64,000 nt of DNA, taken from Haematococcus lacustris (lineage: Eukaryota > Chlorophyta > Chlorophyceae > Chlamydomonadales > Haematococcaceae). The stretch lies in NCBI GenBank assembly GCA_030144725.1, contig JASKMD010000008.1, positions 5,831,976-5,895,975 on the forward strand, read 5' to 3'. Position numbers and translations under genes: made by a program. Of the stretch, positions 62,430-64,000 are shown piece after piece (position 1 is the stretch's first letter; each line of letters starts with the position of its first letter). The notes under the pieces were generated by a model. The model was not told where the DNA came from. It did no database searches and was given only the letters and a program-made list of their open reading frames with translations.

Positions 62430-62994
62430 ATAGAAAACAACATCGTCAAGCCATCACAGATACAAGGAATTGTTAGTTTTGTTTGTTTGCATCATTGGAT
62501 TAGTGTATATTGAGACATGTATCCTGGATTTAGACATGTATCCTGAAGTTAGGATTGTATTAACTGCTGCTGCCCATGCCCTGCAGCCTCCTGCTGCTGC
62601 CCATGCCCTGCAGCCCATGCCCTGCAGCCTCCTGCTGCTGCTGCTCATGCCCTGCTGCCCATGCCCTGCAGCCTCCTACTGTTGCTGCTGCCCATGCATG
62701 ATTATCCATGCAGCCAGTATAAGCAAACACCGCATCCCTTCAACTGTATTACACATGTACCTGGTCCGCCTGTACGTGGGGCTCTGTAAAGGTATGTGAA
62801 GGTAAACAGGGGCGTTGACCTTGCCTCAGGCACCCTATCTTTCAGCACAAGAGGTTGTGTTCCGTCAACCAAGGGGCTGTACAGAAGTCCACAATGCCTG
62901 CATGGCATGTACTAGCGATGTTCAGCAATAGTGTTCATAATACAAGTGGTGCTACTCATGCAATGCCCTTGCTCACAGTGCCTACCAGTCCCCC
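62430..62994. other. No gene recognised; CTG/CCTGCAG-rich stretch
   Basis: 62560-62700 has repeated GCCCATGCCCTGCAG and CTCCTGCTGCTG. The remainder has short frames only. Confidence 0.5.
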
Positions 62995-63190
62995 GGTCCC
63001 TTGCTAGGGCCTCCAACTGAGTCGGAGCAGCAGGATCCACTAGGGACCAACAGTGGGACGACTCAGGATGGCGTCAAGAGGCTATGTGGAGTTATGTTCC
63101 CATGCACATGGCACATGCACATGGCATGGGCGCCTACCACCTACACTAGTGCCTGACCCCTGTGACAGAACTATGGTCAAAGAGGACACA
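62995..63190 (-). ncRNA. Candidate guide RNA region / 3' end of fourth Fanzor locus
   Basis: The complement of 63121-63160 contains GGGTCAGGCA...TGTAGGTGGTAGGCG, with about 3 mismatches in 29 against 52526-52554. The complement of 62995-63040 contains TTGGAGGCCCTAG and GGGAC, matching 52661-52680. The order and strand relative to the gene are the same; spacing is shorter by about 40 nt after the stop. Confidence 0.42.
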
Positions 63191-63640
63191 CTACTGTGCC
63201 CCAGCAGGCTGCTGCTGCTGCTCCTGCTGCTGAGACTTGGGTGGCTTGTCTCGCACCCACTTGTACCACAGACCTGGGTACTCCTTGCCCTTGGCTGGTA
63301 GAGCTGCCTGGTCTAGCCACCAGCACAGCTCCAGTGGGCGCCACCTGCTCTCCCCAATGCGCTGCATGTTCAGCGCTGCAAAGAAGTCTCTGTCTGCTCC
63401 TTGCTGCCTTGCAGTGCTGGCTTGGCTGCGGCAGCCTTGCCCTTGGCTCTGTCTTTGTCCTTGGTGGGATGGGTGGGCTCAGCTGCCTGCTCAGCCCTTG
63501 GTGCGATTGGTTGGCGTTAGAGTGCTGGACCCAACCTCTGAGGCTGCTGCTTGTGTGACTGCCTGGCTGGGGAGGGGCTGTGGGGGCTGGCGTGGGGCCA
63601 CTGTGGCCACGTGTGGCGTGGTGCCGTCTCAGCCTTGGTG
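63191..63640 (-). pseudogene. Fanzor-type gene, fourth locus, frameshifted C-terminus
   Basis: Near 63191-63390 one frame reads DRDFFAALNMQRIGES, RPLELCWWLDQAALPAKGKE, WVRDKPPKSQ, ending at a TAG at 63191-63193. It is a close relative of the 50135 gene. Upstream, the linker homologue (VAPRQPPQ, QAVTQAAASEVGSST) is in another frame with stops between, so there is at least one shift near 63400 and nonsense codons near 63480. Asn to Phe after DRD (NAALN to FAALN) alters the RuvC-III block. Confidence 0.7.
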
Positions 63641-63657
63641 CGCTTGCGCCTACCAGC

Positions 63658-63954
63658 TCAGGCTGTGGTGGTGCTGGGCTGAGCTGCCTGGCCGTTCCAA
63701 TGCATGGCGGAAACGATGCATGACAGCACATACTCATGCAGCTGGTCCACTGCTTCCTGAAAGGCCCCATACTTTACAGACACCACAGGCACCCCCTGTG
63801 CAGTCAGGCACCAGCAGGTGGCAGGAGGGGCAGCAGTGCAAAAACCAGGCAAGGATGCAAGCTGCTGAGCAGCATGCAAGCCAAACCAGTACTGCTCCCG
63901 GTAGTGCCTGAGCCAGGAGGGGAGGTCCAGCCACACAAGAGCACAAGAGCACAA
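63658..63954 (-). CDS. Unassigned open frame or exon
   Basis: About 98 codons: LDLPSWLRHYREQYWFGLHA, then a Cys/Pro region, then YGAFQEAVDQLHEYVLSCIV, ending at Thr-rich sequence. The composition looks protein-like (amphipathic, aromatic), unlike the repeat frames. It may be an upstream exon fused to the fourth Fanzor locus or a separate gene running out of the window. No family is recognised. Confidence 0.3.
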   Translation of the reverse strand: MCSCALVWLDLPSWLRHYREQYWFGLHAAQQLASLPGFCTAAPPATCWCLTAQGVPVVSVKYGAFQEAVDQLHEYVLSCIVSAMHWNGQAAQPSTTTA

Positions 63955-64000
63955 GAAAGAGGCATACTCAAGAGGGAGGAGGGAGCACTTTACAGGGTTG

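Noticed and set aside
1..64000. tRNA and rRNA genes
   Set aside because: Only isolated T-arm-like motifs were seen (12896 and copies, 48209). No complete cloverleaf or rRNA sequence was recognised.

Overview
The window reads as nuclear DNA of a chlorophyte green alga, most likely of the order Chlamydomonadales and probably Haematococcus-like. The support is GT-AG introns with the GTGAGT/GTGCGT donors usual in these algae, long CTG/CAG and G/C-rich simple repeats, a TGTAA poly(A) signal, a plant-type 40S ribosomal gene, a separate allophanate hydrolase gene (algal urea amidolyase pathway) and several Fanzor-type TnpB relatives. The genus is an inference from remembered family members, not proven here.

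Layout. 1-2190: a roughly 100-bp satellite, then mosaic hexamer repeats (CCCTAA telomere type mixed with CCCTGC and CCCTGA). 2191-8748: three copies of a 2.25-2.3 kb higher-order repeat made mostly of CTG. 8933-9185: an 18-bp minisatellite related in inverted orientation to the satellite at the window start. 9340-10143: the C-terminal nuclease end of a non-LTR retrotransposon. 10144-28526: four head-to-tail Ty3/gypsy chromovirus units (one internally deleted, two complete, one cut by a 500-N gap). 29027-33389 and 42804-46966: a nearly identical duplicated segment carrying a small secreted cysteine-rich protein gene and a foldback element. A third gene copy lies at 33.5-34.2 kb and a diverged fourth at 48.8-49.9 kb, all on the minus strand. 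34784-40289: a recent Ty1/copia insertion with a 5-bp target-site duplication. 45966-47451: a complete foldback element. 50135-52444: a spliced, near full-length Fanzor gene. 53789-54457: RPS20 (uS10), the only clearly intact housekeeping gene. 56812-58501: a second, damaged Fanzor. 59961-61545: the last exons of allophanate hydrolase. 61937-62429 and 63191-63640: two more Fanzor derivatives.

The most interesting system is the Fanzor cluster. Four loci lie in 14 kb. Two of them share conserved non-coding sequence 3' of the stop codon, which is where a guide (omega) RNA would be expected. The 3' flank of a third is present as a solo copy 21 kb away. Second is the four-member family of secreted Cys-rich proteins with conserved exon phases and a conserved upstream block, which I cannot assign to a known family. 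Third is a foldback-element family whose arms carry an expandable 12-bp repeat, and whose small relative sits between gag and pol in each of the gag-containing Ty3 copies.

The near-identical tandem Ty3 units, the N gap and the duplicated 4.1-4.4 kb block are also where assembly error (allele stacking or repeat mis-joining) is most likely.
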